Shown here piece after piece: positions 1 to 46,160 of a DNA stretch of 64,000 nt (the stretch's first letter is position 1; each line of letters begins with the position of its first letter). Source of the DNA: Lepturacanthus savala (lineage: Eukaryota; Chordata; Actinopteri; Scombriformes; Trichiuridae); NCBI GenBank assembly GCA_030544235.1, contig CM060469.1:18763517-18827516 (forward strand), written 5' to 3'. Below the pieces are notes generated by a model. The model did not search any database. It was not told the origin of the DNA and saw only the letters and a list, made by a program, of their open reading frames with translations. Both the position numbers and the translations under genes were made by a program.

Positions 1-130
1 GTTTCCTTGTGGTATGAACAGTTTGTTACTAACCAGGCAGATTTATGGTGATTCTCACTGCAGAAGCTTCATCTGACAGAAGCTTCACGTTTCTTTCCTC
101 TCTTCAGCACGTTTGGTGCAAATACTACAG

Positions 131-342
131 ACACAAACTACACACACATAAACTACACACACATAAACTACACACACATAAACTACACACACATAAACTA
201 CACACACATAAACTACACACACATAAACTACACACACATAAACTACACACACATAAACTACACACACATAAACCACACACACATAAACCACACACACATA
301 AACTACACACACATAAACTACACACACATAAACTACAGACAC
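131..342. repeat. 15-bp minisatellite inside map3k9 intron 1
   Basis: About 14 head-to-tail copies of AAACTACACACACAT with a few T-to-C changes. The 15-bp period leaves all frames open, which produces spurious reading frames on both strands (HTHKL and VVYVC repeats). It lies downstream of the SH3 exon's splice donor. Confidence 0.95.
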
Positions 343-548
343 AGCAACCACAGCAGATCTCAGCTCAACATCTCAACATCTCCATCAACCTGTGACTTGA
401 TATGGTCCTGATGCTGGATGTGGTCCTGATGCTGGGGGCCGGTCCTGGTTCTGGGCCAACAGGACTATGACACAGCAGCTTCCTGTGGCCTAACGCAGAC
501 AGCGGAGCTGGTCTTAGTGACGACACAAAGGGAAACCGAGATACTCAC

Positions 549-927
549 GGTGCAGCGGGGGCACTGCAAACGGCGACTCGGACGGGTCCCGGGTTTCCTC
601 CGGGATCACGGTCCCTCTGCTGACGTAGTTGGACGGGAAGATCCCGACCCGCTCCGCGATCATCCCGGTCCACCAGCCCTCGTCTCCCGACACCAGCGAG
701 TCCTTGGACAGGACCTCCACCCGGTCCCCCCTGCGCAGGCTGAGCTCGTCCTCCGCAGTCGCTTCATAGTCGAACACGACGGTCCAGAAGAAGTTGGACG
801 CGGCGGATCCCGCATCCTGCGCTGCGCTGATTCCGTTCTGCGGGGTCGGCCAGCGGAACACGTCCGGCTCCGCGTCTTCCGGCGCGGGACTCAAACTACT
901 GTCCTCTGCGGGTTTGAAGACGTCCAT
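549..927 (-). CDS. map3k9: MAP3K9-like (MLK1) first coding exon, SH3 domain
   Basis: This exon gives 126 codons plus one base from the ATG at 927. Residues 1-46 are a low-complexity acidic leader. Residues about 47-104 form an SH3 domain, with VFDYEA (ALYDY-type motif), DEGWWTG and GIFPSNYV. The stretch EVLSKDS followed by VSGDEGWWTG is typical of mixed-lineage kinases and closest to MLK1. In this family the SH3 domain autoinhibits a Ser/Thr kinase that activates MKK4/7 and JNK; the kinase domain must lie in later exons left of the window. The exon ends at CTGCACC followed by donor GTGAGT at 548-543; reading on meets a stop at 514-516. The frame is open upstream to 1176, and an out-of-frame ATG lies 7 bases before the chosen start, so the start is uncertain. 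Map3k10, map3k11 or map3k21 are less likely given the motif match and the slc8a3/cox16 neighbourhood. Confidence 0.85.
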
Positions 928-1200
928 GGATCCATAAGGACCTCGTCCCCTGCAGGCGCACCTGACGCGGCTCCTGCGGCTGCACACGAAGCTAAAAGCG
1001 GCTAATCCCGCACACACACCCGCAATGGGCTGGAAGCGCCATTCTGCTGCACCGCCGCCTCTCACGCACCGAAGCTGCTCCCTGTCAGCTCCGTGAGTGT
1101 TAACGCACGGTCCCGCACCAATCAGCTGCAGCTGCTCGTTATTCCGAGGCTTCTGATTGGCGCAGAGACGCGTCATAGACCGGTCATTTCCTCCTCTGAG
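928..1200 (-). promoter_or_regulatory. map3k9: GC-rich 5' UTR/promoter region of map3k9
   Basis: From the start codon to about 1170 the DNA is much richer in G, C and CpG than the AT-rich DNA beyond 1200. That is the usual look of a vertebrate CpG-island promoter. No TATA box is evident. A 7-bp stem palindrome (GAGCAGC-AGTA-GCTGCTC) begins at 1198, and the large palindrome starts 50 bp further out. The transcription start cannot be fixed by reading alone. Confidence 0.45.
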
Positions 1201-1251
1201 CAGCAGTAGCTGCTCACCTGCTTAATAAAATAAAACAGAATAGAATATATG

Positions 1252-1540
<289 letters not shown>

Positions 1541-2945
1541 GCTATCAGGTGTATTTGTAAGGTTTTATTAGTAAGAAGTATTATTAGCATTAATAGTAGT
1601 AGTAATACATGTTGTTAATCTTCACCTGTTCTGTTTCCCCCTGTGTGGAACATTCAGTTCCTCACCTTTCTTTAACCTTACTCTTGTCTTAGGGTTGGCA
1701 TCAACCCTTTTTTTTTTACTAAATTATAAAATGCTCTGGTTGAAATTATGACATTTATGTTGTTAGATTCGGTTCTGACCCAATAATTAAAATAAGACTA
1801 TAAAGCAATTATTTTGATAATAAACAATAAAATCACCCAGTTACAATGACAGCCAGTCATTTGACCTTTAAGGGATTTTAATTTGTTTTTCTTGTTATCC
1901 AGTTTACCTGCACAAAGACAAGCAAATCTCTATAATTCTCTTGAGGTTCATTCTACCATTTTTTAAAAAAATTAAGGGGTATACTGACAAAAAAGGCCCA
2001 GAGACCCACACCAAAAACTATTAAAACCAATATTTTCATAGTTAAGGAAACCTAACAAAGTAACCAAAAGATGAGAAACAAATTAATTCAATATAATAAT
2101 AATTCAATATATATATAGAAGTGAGGGACATGTTCCCAGAGACAGATAATGCTGTGATAACGATGCTAGAAATGCTAACTAGTTCTCGTTTTCTGCTTTT
2201 TGCTAACTCTGCACTTTCTTCCACAAACACTAAATAATAAATAAAGTAACATGGCAGCAAACGTGACAACCTGCATAAATGCAGATTTCGGGTTTTATAT
2301 TAGTGTTAATGTTGGAGAAACAGGTTGCTCAAAACTATTTTGGAAATTAAAATTCTCATTAAACTGTAATAGAGTAGAAGCTGCAGGGCGTTTGTCGCCC
2401 TCTGCTGGTGATGAGATGTAATTATACAAACAGGTGTTTACACCTGTAGCTTAATGGTTAATAGTTTATACTTTAGTGTCACATCATTCAGTTATTTATC
2501 TTTAAGTACAGTCAACCTGATCTTTATTAACTGTTTTGTTTTTTAATTATTATGAGATATTAAGTAAAGATTTGGCTTCAGTCAGAATTGGGTTAAATAG
2601 TCTAAAGTTTGATAATTCAAATTTAGTCCTAATTTTGACTTTTCAATACCTACTATGTTTTTTTTTCCCCATGTAGCTTTTATTTTTCTGTCAGAAATGT
2701 CTCCTTACAAGTGGCAGCTGAAGGTTTGTTTTTATTTTATTTTTACTTTGGAAAGTTTTAGCTTTTCTGCAGCGTTAGGGATCTGCTCAAAAAAGAAAAG
2801 TTTGTCAAAATTCAAAATATTGAATATTTCATGGTTTGCAATCTGTAAACTAAAAACTTCCTCTGCAGCTGTTTGAAAAACTCCAGTTTGATCTGAACAA
2901 GAGCAACATACATGAAAATTCTTGATACAGATGTGGGGGGGGGGG
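1541..2945. other. Intergenic AT-rich DNA between map3k9 and slc8a3
   Basis: No exon-like reading frame with splice sites was recognised on either strand. The only signal noted is one CTCF-like motif near 2400. A 10-base G run ends just before the SINE at 2946. Confidence 0.6.
2394..2410 (-). promoter_or_regulatory. CTCF-like motif
   Basis: Read on the minus strand, the site CACCAGCAGAGGGCGAC fits the CCASYAGRKGGCR core of the vertebrate CTCF motif closely. Binding is inferred from the motif only. Confidence 0.4.
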
Positions 2946-3306
2946 TGACACGGTGGCGCAGGGGTTAGCACTGTTGCCTCACAGCAAGAAGGTCGCAGCT
3001 TCAAGACCTCCTTGGTCCTGGGTCTGGGACCTTTCTGTGTGGAGTTTGCATGTTCTCCCTGTGTCTGCGTGGGTTTTCACCAGGTACTCCGGCTTCCTCC
3101 CACAGTCCAAAAACATGCTGAGGTTAATTGGAGACTCTAAATTGCCCATAGGTGTGAGTGTGTGAGTGAATGGTGTGTGTGCCCCACGATTGGCTGGTGA
3201 CCATCTGGGGTGTATCCCTGCCTCTCGCCGTAACGTGCTGGGATAGGCTCCAGCAGACCCCTGCGACCCTAATGAGGAATAAGCAGGTATAGAAGATGAC
3301 TGACTG
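2946..3306 (+). repeat. tRNA-derived SINE, copy 1
   Basis: Starts with GTGACACGGTGGCGCAGGGG. It carries a tRNA-like head with a box B-like stretch (GGTCGCAGCTTCAAGACC) and then a long body (GTTTGCATGTTCTCCCTGTG, ACATGCTGAGGTTAATTGG). It ends in GAATAAGCAGGTATAGAAGA. Three further copies are in the window at 14546, 45868 (reversed) and 50577. This copy and 50577 are the most complete. Confidence 0.85.
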
Positions 3307-4016
3307 ACAGATGTGGGGTTCTCTGGTCTTAGCTTCTGGATTTTTGAGATGGAGATTTATTGTCCTTATATGAGGAAGTCAACACATTATCTATAAATAA
3401 ATAAATAAAATAAACTGTGTTCAGTCTGGGATGATATGACACCTTTTCTAAACTTAAATAGTTCACCTTTTTTGATTAGTTTGTGAACACCAGTAATTAA
3501 AGTGGTTTGGTCAAGTTATGTCTGATGAAGTGTGTATAATAATAATGATAACATATAATAATATAACATAGACAGAATACAAATGACAGGCTTGATTTAA
3601 AATCAGTGAAACAGCATTTGCTTATGAACCAGAAAGCTGCTTTTATTCCACAGTAAAAGAACAAAACGGGTTGATTTCAAAACACTGTCAGCTTTGGAAA
3701 TTTGCTTTTTTATTTTTGACATCTCATTGCAGGCCAGGAAAACATCCCCATCCATTAAAATGTGCCCCTGTCTGTTCACAAAACAAAGCTAAAAGAACAG
3801 ATTCACCTCAGAATGAAAGTTTCCTCAGTGTCTTAAACATCATCAACCACAAAGTCCATCACTGACGCTTCACTTGCGGCTGATAAAAGAACAAACTGGT
3901 GCTGGAGAAGTGACGTGATGATAAATATTTGTTCTTTCTTTCACAGAATTAAGACAAGTATGTTTAAGACAGAAATGACAGAACCGATTTAGAGTCGTGC
4001 TGTGAAGAACAACACT

Positions 4017-4163
4017 GACGCACACACACACACTCTCACAAACATGCACGCACCCACACACACACACACTCACACACACATGCACGCACCCACACACACA
4101 CACACTCACACACACATGCACGCACCCACACACACACACACACTCACACACACACACACACAC
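4017..4163. repeat. CA-rich minisatellite, period about 33 bp
   Basis: Units of a CA run joined by CATGCACGCACCCA repeat about three times and then decay into plain (CA)n. Reading frames through it are repeat artefacts. Confidence 0.9.
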
Positions 4164-4559
4164 TGGCCGATGTTCAGCTCAAAACACCCAGTAGATTATA
4201 AATGAAGAATACAACCAAAATAGAAGATACGAGCAGCCACTGAAGCCAAAGAGGAAACTAAGAACACTGGCACTTTATGGTGAAAACATTTAACAAGAAA
4301 AAAATGACAAAACGAGCTTCAGTGGCAAAAAAAAAACAAAAAAAACCTAGATCTTCACACTTCACTGACTCACTGACTCTGGCTCAGATCAGACTGCAGG
4401 GACCTGTTGGTGTTGACATGTTGACTCCTACGCTGTGTCTATGTAAACATACACTGGACATTATGTACATCATGTGGGCGGAGCTTCATCTGACAGTCAA
4501 ACCACTGCACAGCTGCAGCAGTGGACCCCACCTCTGCTCTGAATGTGGGTTAATGTATG

Positions 4560-4835
4560 AGAAATGTACAGAAACAGAGACTGAGACATAGAGAAATAAC
4601 GAGAATGAGAAATAAAGACACAGAGACTGAGACACAAAGTATAAACATAAGCATAAAGATAAAGAGACATAAAGAGACAGAAACAAAGAGATAAAGAGAG
4701 AGAAATAAAGACAGAAAAAGAAATGAAGACAGAGAGACATAAAGAGTCAGCAACACAGACAAAAAGAGAGAGAAATAAAAAGAAAGACATAGACACAGGG
4801 ACATAGAGACATAATAACACATTAAGAGACAGAGA
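4560..4835. repeat. Purine-rich AGAGACATAAAGA-type degenerate repeat
   Basis: Irregular repeats of AGAGACA, ATAAAGA and GAAA cover about 275 bp and are almost pure purine on the plus strand. They keep several frames open on the minus strand (LSLFLS-type reading), which are not genes. Confidence 0.85.
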
Positions 4836-5658
4836 CAGGGAGGGGAGTAGGTTGGTCCAGGGTCAGAGACGAGCAGCCAATCAGCCATGAGATGTAATCA
4901 CCACAAAGGGAGAACACTGGGGAGGAGGAGCAGTGCTGAGGAGAAGGAGGAGACCACAGGGAGGTGTTCGTCCCTCTTCTGGAGACACAGCGTCGCTGAC
5001 ACTTTTTCACTGTTTAGTGTTGCTTCTTTTTTACTCCTTTTCTGTGTTATTTATTTTTTTAATCAGTGTTTTTTTTACATTGTTCCCACCTCTTTGGTCT
5101 CTTGGGTGATTTTTTAAATTAGCCAATAATTGACTGATTATAAATGAACATACATTTTATGCAAATTATGTAATAAACATATTCTGTTCTCAGGATTTTT
5201 GAAAGTGATTTTTTTTTCCATTGCTTTAACAGCAAAGCACCAGTCATGTGTAAAACAGGGTTCATTATCAATAACACCAGACTAATAATTCTAATTCATC
5301 CTGGAGCTGCACACACATACATACACACTCACCACAGACTCACACCACAGACTCTCAGCTCTGTTTTAACTGCTCATTCACTGAAGAGTTTCCATCCAAA
5401 ATGAGACTGACATTGTACAAAAAAACTAGAGGCAACAAAGAGAGTGAATCTGGAACTATTTCTTCTGTTGCATAAAAGAGGCAAAAAATAACTTTATATT
5501 AGCACAAACAATCATTTTCATCTTTGATTCTATCTTAACTCAACAGCGTTGTACATGGTTCCTTTTATCTAAAATTTGCTCTGAATTTTCTTCATATTTG
5601 CAATTACAATTTGCAATTTTTTGCATACGGGAGCTGGAAGTGTAGGTTACTGCTGTGT

Positions 5659-5896
5659 CCACTAGGTGGCAGTAGGGAACAGCAACTGATTATGTCATGT
5701 ATCTGTTGCTGCATACAGTATGATGTGTACATCACGACATGTACGTTACTTCCTGTTCCCAGCAGGTGGCGCTATGACTCTGAGTCAATCTAGTTGTGCA
5801 GGCGTGTTCAGGGTCAAGTGGTTGTGATGAATTGCCAAAGAGGACTTTGTTAAAGTACAATGCCTGTAACTTCCTATTGTCAGTAGGTGGTGCTAT
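5659..5896 (+). promoter_or_regulatory. Cluster of three CTCF-like motifs
   Basis: Three same-orientation matches lie within 240 bp: CCACTAGGTGGCAG at 5659-5672, CCCAGCAGGTGGCGCTA at 5758-5774 and GTCAGTAGGTGGTGCTAT at 5879-5896. The first two fit the CTCF core very well; the third is weaker. They may have spread with a transposable element, since such motifs occur in fish repeats. Confidence 0.4.
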
Positions 5897-5914
5897 TACA
5901 TTATTCAGTGTGAC

Positions 5915-6510
5915 TTCCAGCTCTCGCTTGAGCTTCAGAGCTGAGTGTGAAGCAGCTGGATGAGAATCAGTAGGTAAAGGTCACTCTCCGGGTCAGGGAG
6001 GAGATCTTGCTCCAGGAGGAGCAGGTCAAGTCTCAGGGTCTACTTCCCAATGAAGGATGGAAAGAGATGGACAGACAATCAGTGCAGCATCAGACTGATG
6101 GTAATGAAAGGTGAAGCTCTGGATTTCTGTTGATGCACATTCCATGAGCTGCAGAGACCTGAAAGAACCAGATCAGGCACAAGCAGCTGAAAGGAGTTTT
6201 CTCTGCAGAGGGCCTGGGTAAGGGGAAAAGCTCCATCATCAGAAGGAGTCAGAGTAGAACCACTGCTCCTCCACGTCCAGAGACGGAGGAGGAGGATCAG
6301 CATCTGCTGAGGAGTTCTGGCCATTGAAGAGACTCTGTCTCTCAGCTGCAGAGACTGTCTTTTGGCTGGACTGGGGACACCTCAGGGTTCCAGGGAAGAG
6401 CTGGATGAAGTGGACGGGGACAGGGACGACTGGAATTCTCTGCTGAGGTTGCTGCCCCAAGACCAGACACAGACCAGTGGGAGAAGATGGATGATGGACG
6501 GATGGCAATA
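5915..6510 (+). mobile_element. LINE 3' fragment (end of ORF2 and tail), decayed
   Basis: The stretch from the CTCTCGCTTGAG region through CTCCGGGTCAGGGAGGAGAT and CCACTGCTCCTCCACGTCCA to GAAGATGGATGATGGACGG resembles, from memory, the 3' portion of an abundant fish non-LTR retrotransposon. That family ends in a GATGGATGG-type tail. The reading frame has many stops and gaps, so this is a dead 5'-truncated copy. The fragment at 52228-53010 looks like the 5' part of the same family. Confidence 0.7.
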
Positions 6511-8003
6511 ACAAATATAACATTTACTAAACACTGGTAAAATTAGATACTGAAATGCAGGAAACACTTTTTTTTATCTGAAAGAAACTGAACCTAAATG
6601 AATGAGTAACAGGAGGTGAATCCAGGACCAGGGTCTGTATACATGAATATACACTGATCTTCTTTTGTGATCCAAAAATACATCAATGAAGCTTCCAAAC
6701 ATGCAGCATTTTAAAAAGAAACTCTTCAGTTTTTGCAGAGCACAGAGCAAGTGTGCAGCTGCAGGTGAGGCTCACGCAGGCACTGCTCATCCAGAGACAC
6801 CTTTATATCAGCCGTTTGCACAGGTACATGTAGAAGTCTCCAGAAATAGAACTATACAGCAAAGTGCATGGAAGAAACAGTACAAAAATACCTCTGAATT
6901 TATCTCTGCAGCAACACGTTATTTTTTCTTCTTTTTTTTCAGATTGAAAAGGTGAAAACTTGAGTGAGACCAAGATATCAGTAAATAAAATACAGTGTCA
7001 TACCGAGGCAGATACAGAACTTTTAGAAATGTGAAGACATCGTTCCAGGATATACTTGACCCCATCCCCCCACCCCACCCCCCACGCACACACACACAGA
7101 TCCTCTGTTAGAAGCAGAAAGTGACCACATTAAACAAATATTCAAAATATACAGAAAATATGGAAATATATTATATATAGATACGTATAGAGTACGGAAG
7201 TAATGTTCAGGGCAGTTTGACCATGTTCACTGTCTCCACCTCCTCCACCTGTTTGAATGGTGAATAATTTGTAAACTGTCACTGTCGCTCCTCTTCCTCT
7301 TCCCTTTCCTCTTCGCTTTTGTGATTTCTGAGAACTCTGCTCCTTAGGAAACTATGCAAATAAAAATAAATACTATGAATCCATCCCACTGTCGCCCAAC
7401 AAAATATTTCCATTCATGATATAATCTGTTGTTTTTCCTTCACATAGATCAGAAAATAGTTCTTTGATGCCTGTTTTTGCGTGTGTGTGTTTTTTTTGTT
7501 GTTGTTGTTTTTTTTTGCATTTTTATCCCCAAAATACTTTTTTTTTTAAAAAAAGTAATTCTTGTCAGATGTTGAGAAAAATATAGACCTCTGATTAACT
7601 CAACTCTCTCCGGATATAAGACGCAGTCTCTCCCAGTGGAGTCAGGACCAACCCGGAATCTTCTGCACTCTGCGGTGACTCAATCCCAACTGTAAGAACA
7701 CTCACATGTTCAGGACGACGCTCCACAGCCAGAATAGGAGGCCTCCGAGCGTCCTCATAGAGCATCCTCACGGACTGCCCTTGCGGAGCGTCCTCACAGA
7801 GCGTCCTTACGGAGAGTCCTCACGGAGCGTCCTTACAGGAGGGGTTGAGGGAGGGAGAGAGAGAGAGAGAGGGAGGGAGGAGACTGGGAACCCAGTGTTC
7901 ACCTCTCCTGTCCTTTCATACCATACGAGACTGTGAGAATTCACCTTTACTTCTGAAGTTGAACTTTGACCCCTGTTTGTCTCCTCTAGCTCCAGTCTGC
8001 TGT
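6511..8003 (-). other. slc8a3: slc8a3 3' UTR and downstream DNA, boundary unknown
   Basis: No other gene was recognised. The slc8a3 stop is at 8004-8006 and transcription continues leftwards. No clear AATAAA was assigned, so the 3' UTR end is not placed. The stretch holds a C-rich run at 7062-7084 (G-rich in the transcript), poly-T tracts around 7490-7550, and a GCGTCCTCACGGA repeat at 7747-7835. Confidence 0.45.
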
Positions 8004-42365
<34,362 letters not shown>

Positions 42366-42451
42366 GCACCCGATTTCGTCTCAAGGGTCCGTACCACACT
42401 GAGAGTCCCTCTGTGATCCAGCACTAAGCTGTTCGCTCTCTCCACCCACAC
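42366..42451 (-). other. slc8a3: slc8a3 exon 2 5' UTR part
   Basis: 86 bases upstream of the ATG lie after a good acceptor (GTCTCTGCTGTGTTCAG) at 42452. No in-frame ATG was seen in this stretch. It implies at least one noncoding 5' exon further right, as in mammalian SLC8A genes. Confidence 0.65.
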
Positions 42452-44986
42452 CTGAACACAGCAGAGACAAATACATCAACATTACATTATTCCAATGGAA
42501 AAAGAAACAAGCAGCTTCATATTTTAGGAACAATGGCATAATATTTTGTCTGAATATTAGATGACTAGAGTCATATATTACTTAATACATATTTATTACA
42601 TTTCCTTAATGCACTACTCATTAAAGTAATTAGGTATGCATTCATTATTTTGTAACAAAATATTCAATAATTCATGTAATCTCATAATGGATGATCTGGT
42701 CTAACCTCAGGCTGTTTCAAAATGGTTTTAAATCCAAAGTTTGAAGAGTAGAAGTACAAATGTGTAAGATCGGGTGATTACATTTCCCAGAGAGAAACAC
42801 ACCCAAACAAGACAAGAATTTCTCAATTTTAGTACAAGAATTTTACAAAGAGCACAACCATAAGACTTTCTGTTATCTATAAGAGGCCAGAAAATATTTC
42901 CCTAATATCAGAAATTCATGAGATTTTCAGGTCTGTAAAGACCAAAGTAGATACCGTTACTTTAATAAAATCATCAGCAGGTTTGTTTTTAGTCTAGATG
43001 TGGATGCGTGCATCCGATAATGTGGATTTGAGCGTGATTGTCTGAAACCTCAGGAGTAAAACGCAGCTCTGAACCAAACAGCTCGCTCAGCAGCAGCAGT
43101 GTTGCCAATCTAAGCAGCGTCCAAAATGTCGCATTGGCAAAAAAACAGCAGAGACTGTCAAGAGGCAACTGAAACAAAGGTACAGATGTCCCGTCCAAAT
43201 TCATTACACACCGATTCCTAAATGCACACGTTCGACTTCCGGAAGAGAATCAGCTATACAACAACAATGCAGATTCTGTCTGAACTCAGAAAACCTCAGA
43301 CTAACGCACCTTGTCAACTTTTATGAGATCAGACCTCAGAATTATTAATGATTCTGATGCTACAGCTGAGAAGTTCAGAAGTTTCTTCCTAGTAGAACCT
43401 GTGGTTATTTAGTGGTTCATATCTATACAGGTTCAGTCTTAATGCCCATGTCTTACAGACAAAACAATGAATCTGTCCTGGAGTCACATTACTTTTTGTT
43501 TACCTTGGCTTTTGTTGAACTGAATGTAATTTGAGTCTTTAGATTTTGTACCTAAAAGTGCATTATTGTGTTTTGATCGTGTTTGGAGGCCGACTCCTCT
43601 GGGTACAGCTCATGGCACTTTAAGGCACTTTGGATAAAAGCATCCATTAAACTGTATGTTACGCTGTGTAATGCAGATTCAAGTCTCACACAGTACAGTG
43701 AATCTGAAGACGTAAAGATGGGTTTAAATTTTAAAAAAACTACTTGAATTCCCAGGTGATATTTTCAGAAGTGACACCTGTGATCCAGACGAACCTCTAG
43801 ACAGTTTAATCACTGACAAATCTGTGTTTCACAGAGTCCTGGATCCTCAAACAGGAGCTGCTGGATTTGAAGGCTCACGCCAATTTAATAGCTAAATATT
43901 ATCTCTGGAACTTGAGCTGTGTCAACACTCACCTAATGTCCGAAAAACCGGCAACGTGTCCAACTGCAAACTCAGGCCAACACTGAATTATAAATTATTA
44001 CTAAATATTTTACATGTACAAACAACTGCATCGCTGGAGATATTAATATTTGTCTTTTCAGGGGCCATGAGCTCAGTAACATTTACACACACACACACAC
44101 GTCTTTCCTCAAGCAATATTTTTAGAGGTGATAAAAGCTAAAAATGGAGGAAATCTCAAATTAAATAAATTCTTTACAAGTTAAAAAGACGCTGATTGCA
44201 GCGCAGACTGATCTCGAGGACAGCAAAAGGAACGACAGCAAACAGCAGCAGCAGCGGAGACAGGAACTTAAATTTAACTGAATCAGCAGTTTACATGGAC
44301 ACGAGCCAGCTGTGCAAACCCCTGAGAACTAACAGCGCTGAGCACAAACAACAACAGGAAATAAGTGACTGACAAAGTTGTAACTTAATGAGAAAAAAGT
44401 TGAATCTCAAAAATAAGGATTTACACTGGTTTGGACTTTTCATTAACACAACAACTTGTGAACAGGAGGAAATTTTCAAGAACAGATACTCAAAAACTAA
44501 AAACAATAAAACATGAACTTTAAAATACGACCTGTAAACTGCAGCCAGAAGCACCTGAAGCTTCCTCATTTATTTACTTTTCCTTCCTGTTTTAGAATCG
44601 GTTTAGACCTGTTAAACTCTCTGTGTCTTTTATACTCATTAAAATCATTCATTTGCTTTTAATATGTCAAATAACTGGTATATTATCATGTTTTATGTTA
44701 ATATGGTGAACTTTTCACAGAGAGAAACTCTTATACATCAAGCAGGTCTGGAACAACATCATCATTAATTTAAATTACTTCATGAATGTGAATCCAACAC
44801 TAAGGATTTTTTTCGCTATGATTGGTCGGCGGAGGAAAACATCAGCTGTTTAGCTGCTAGCTGCTTCAGTTAGGATCAGCTGCTTGTTTCTCTGCTCACT
44901 GTTGGTTCTGTAGTATACTCAAACTGATAAAAACATGAAACGACGTGTGTCTCCATGAATCTGTGTTTTTGGTTTTGGAAATGAGA

Positions 44987-45610
44987 TTTTAAAGGGGCAG
45001 TTCAGTGTTTTGGACATTAGTCCCATTTCCTTTGCTCCTTCATGTATCTGCAGCATAGAGACATAAATTCACTGATCCTCCACTATTGATCTTTGCAGTG
45101 ATTTTCAGTATAATGTTAGTTCACCTGCAGGTTTAGGAGCTGTTTCCCAAACATGAAGCTCCTGGTTTAATCTGACTTGTTGTCAATATTTTCTTGCGGT
45201 TTATAGACGAATCACTAACTGAATATTGAAACTGGAGCTGGATTTGATCTGGAACTATTTCTCAGACCACAGTACAGCTCTAGTAAACCTCCGCTGCTTT
45301 GTCACTAACAGGCTCAACACTCATTTCCAAACCTTTCAAAGCAAGAACAGATGAATGAAATGGGAAACATGACACGGTGCAGCTGACTGAGACGGTACGA
45401 TTACACACCAAGCTTCCTACCAGGGTCTATGCAGTTTCTCGCTAAGTTAAACAGGTTTTTCTATGAGAATTCAAATATGCAGGTGAACTAACATTATACT
45501 GAAAATCACTGCAAAGATCAATACTTGAGGATCAGTGAAATTATGTCTCAATGCTTCAGATACATGAAGAAACGAGCTAATGTCCAAAATACTGACCTGT
45601 CCCTTTAAAA
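44987..45610. mobile_element. MITE with about 140-bp terminal inverted repeats
   Basis: Starts TTTTAAAGGGGCAGTTCAGT and ends in the reverse complement of TTTTAAAGGGACAGGTCAGT. The arms match imperfectly for about 140 bp through GATCTTTGCAGTGATTTTCA and TAATGTTAGTTCACCTGCA. The centre has no coding capacity. It is the long relative of 18622-18966. Ends within TTTAAA suggest TTAA target sites (piggyBac-like). Confidence 0.85.
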
Positions 45611-45867
45611 TAGACATAACCACTTTAGATTCCAAGAGCAGCTCATCTCCTGCTGCACCAATTTGGCATTTGTAGAAATCAAAAGAAGATTAGTGAATAA
45701 ACAACACGACTTAACTGGTAAAACAGAGTATTATTCTAGCGTAATTTGTAGGAGACTAAGCTGCCCATGAAGTTTGAGGACCTGGCGAGACACAGATTAG
45801 AAGGACAGATCAGCTGAGACTTTCAGTATGAGTGAAATGCTAAAAGGACTCAATCATTCATTTATTT

Positions 45868-46160
45868 TCTATACCTAATCCCCGCGTACTTCGGGCAAGA
45901 GGTAGGGATACACCCCAGACAAGTCGCCAGCCTATTGTGGGGCACACACACACCATTTACTCACACCTACAGGCAATTTAGAGTCTCCAATTATCCTCAG
46001 CATGTCTTTGGACTGTGGGAGGAAGTCGGAGAAGCTGGAGAAAACCCACATAAACACAGGGACAACATGCAAACTCCACATACAAGGTCCCAGCTCAAAA
46101 TATTGAACATGTAACCTTTTTGCTATGAAGCAACATCGCTAACCACCGTGGCACCTAAGT
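45868..46160 (-). repeat. tRNA-derived SINE, copy 3 (reversed)
   Basis: The reverse complement shows GGTGCCACGGTGGTTAGCGA at its head, then GCATGTTGTCCCTGTGTTTA, CCCACAGTCCAAAGACATGC and GAGACTCTAAATTGCC. More diverged than the other three copies. Confidence 0.8.

Larger units (their letters stand above)
3307..5650. other. Intergenic DNA with simple repeats
   Basis: No gene was recognised. It holds a CA-rich minisatellite (4017-4163), a purine-rich tract (4560-4835) and AT-rich unique DNA. Confidence 0.55.
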
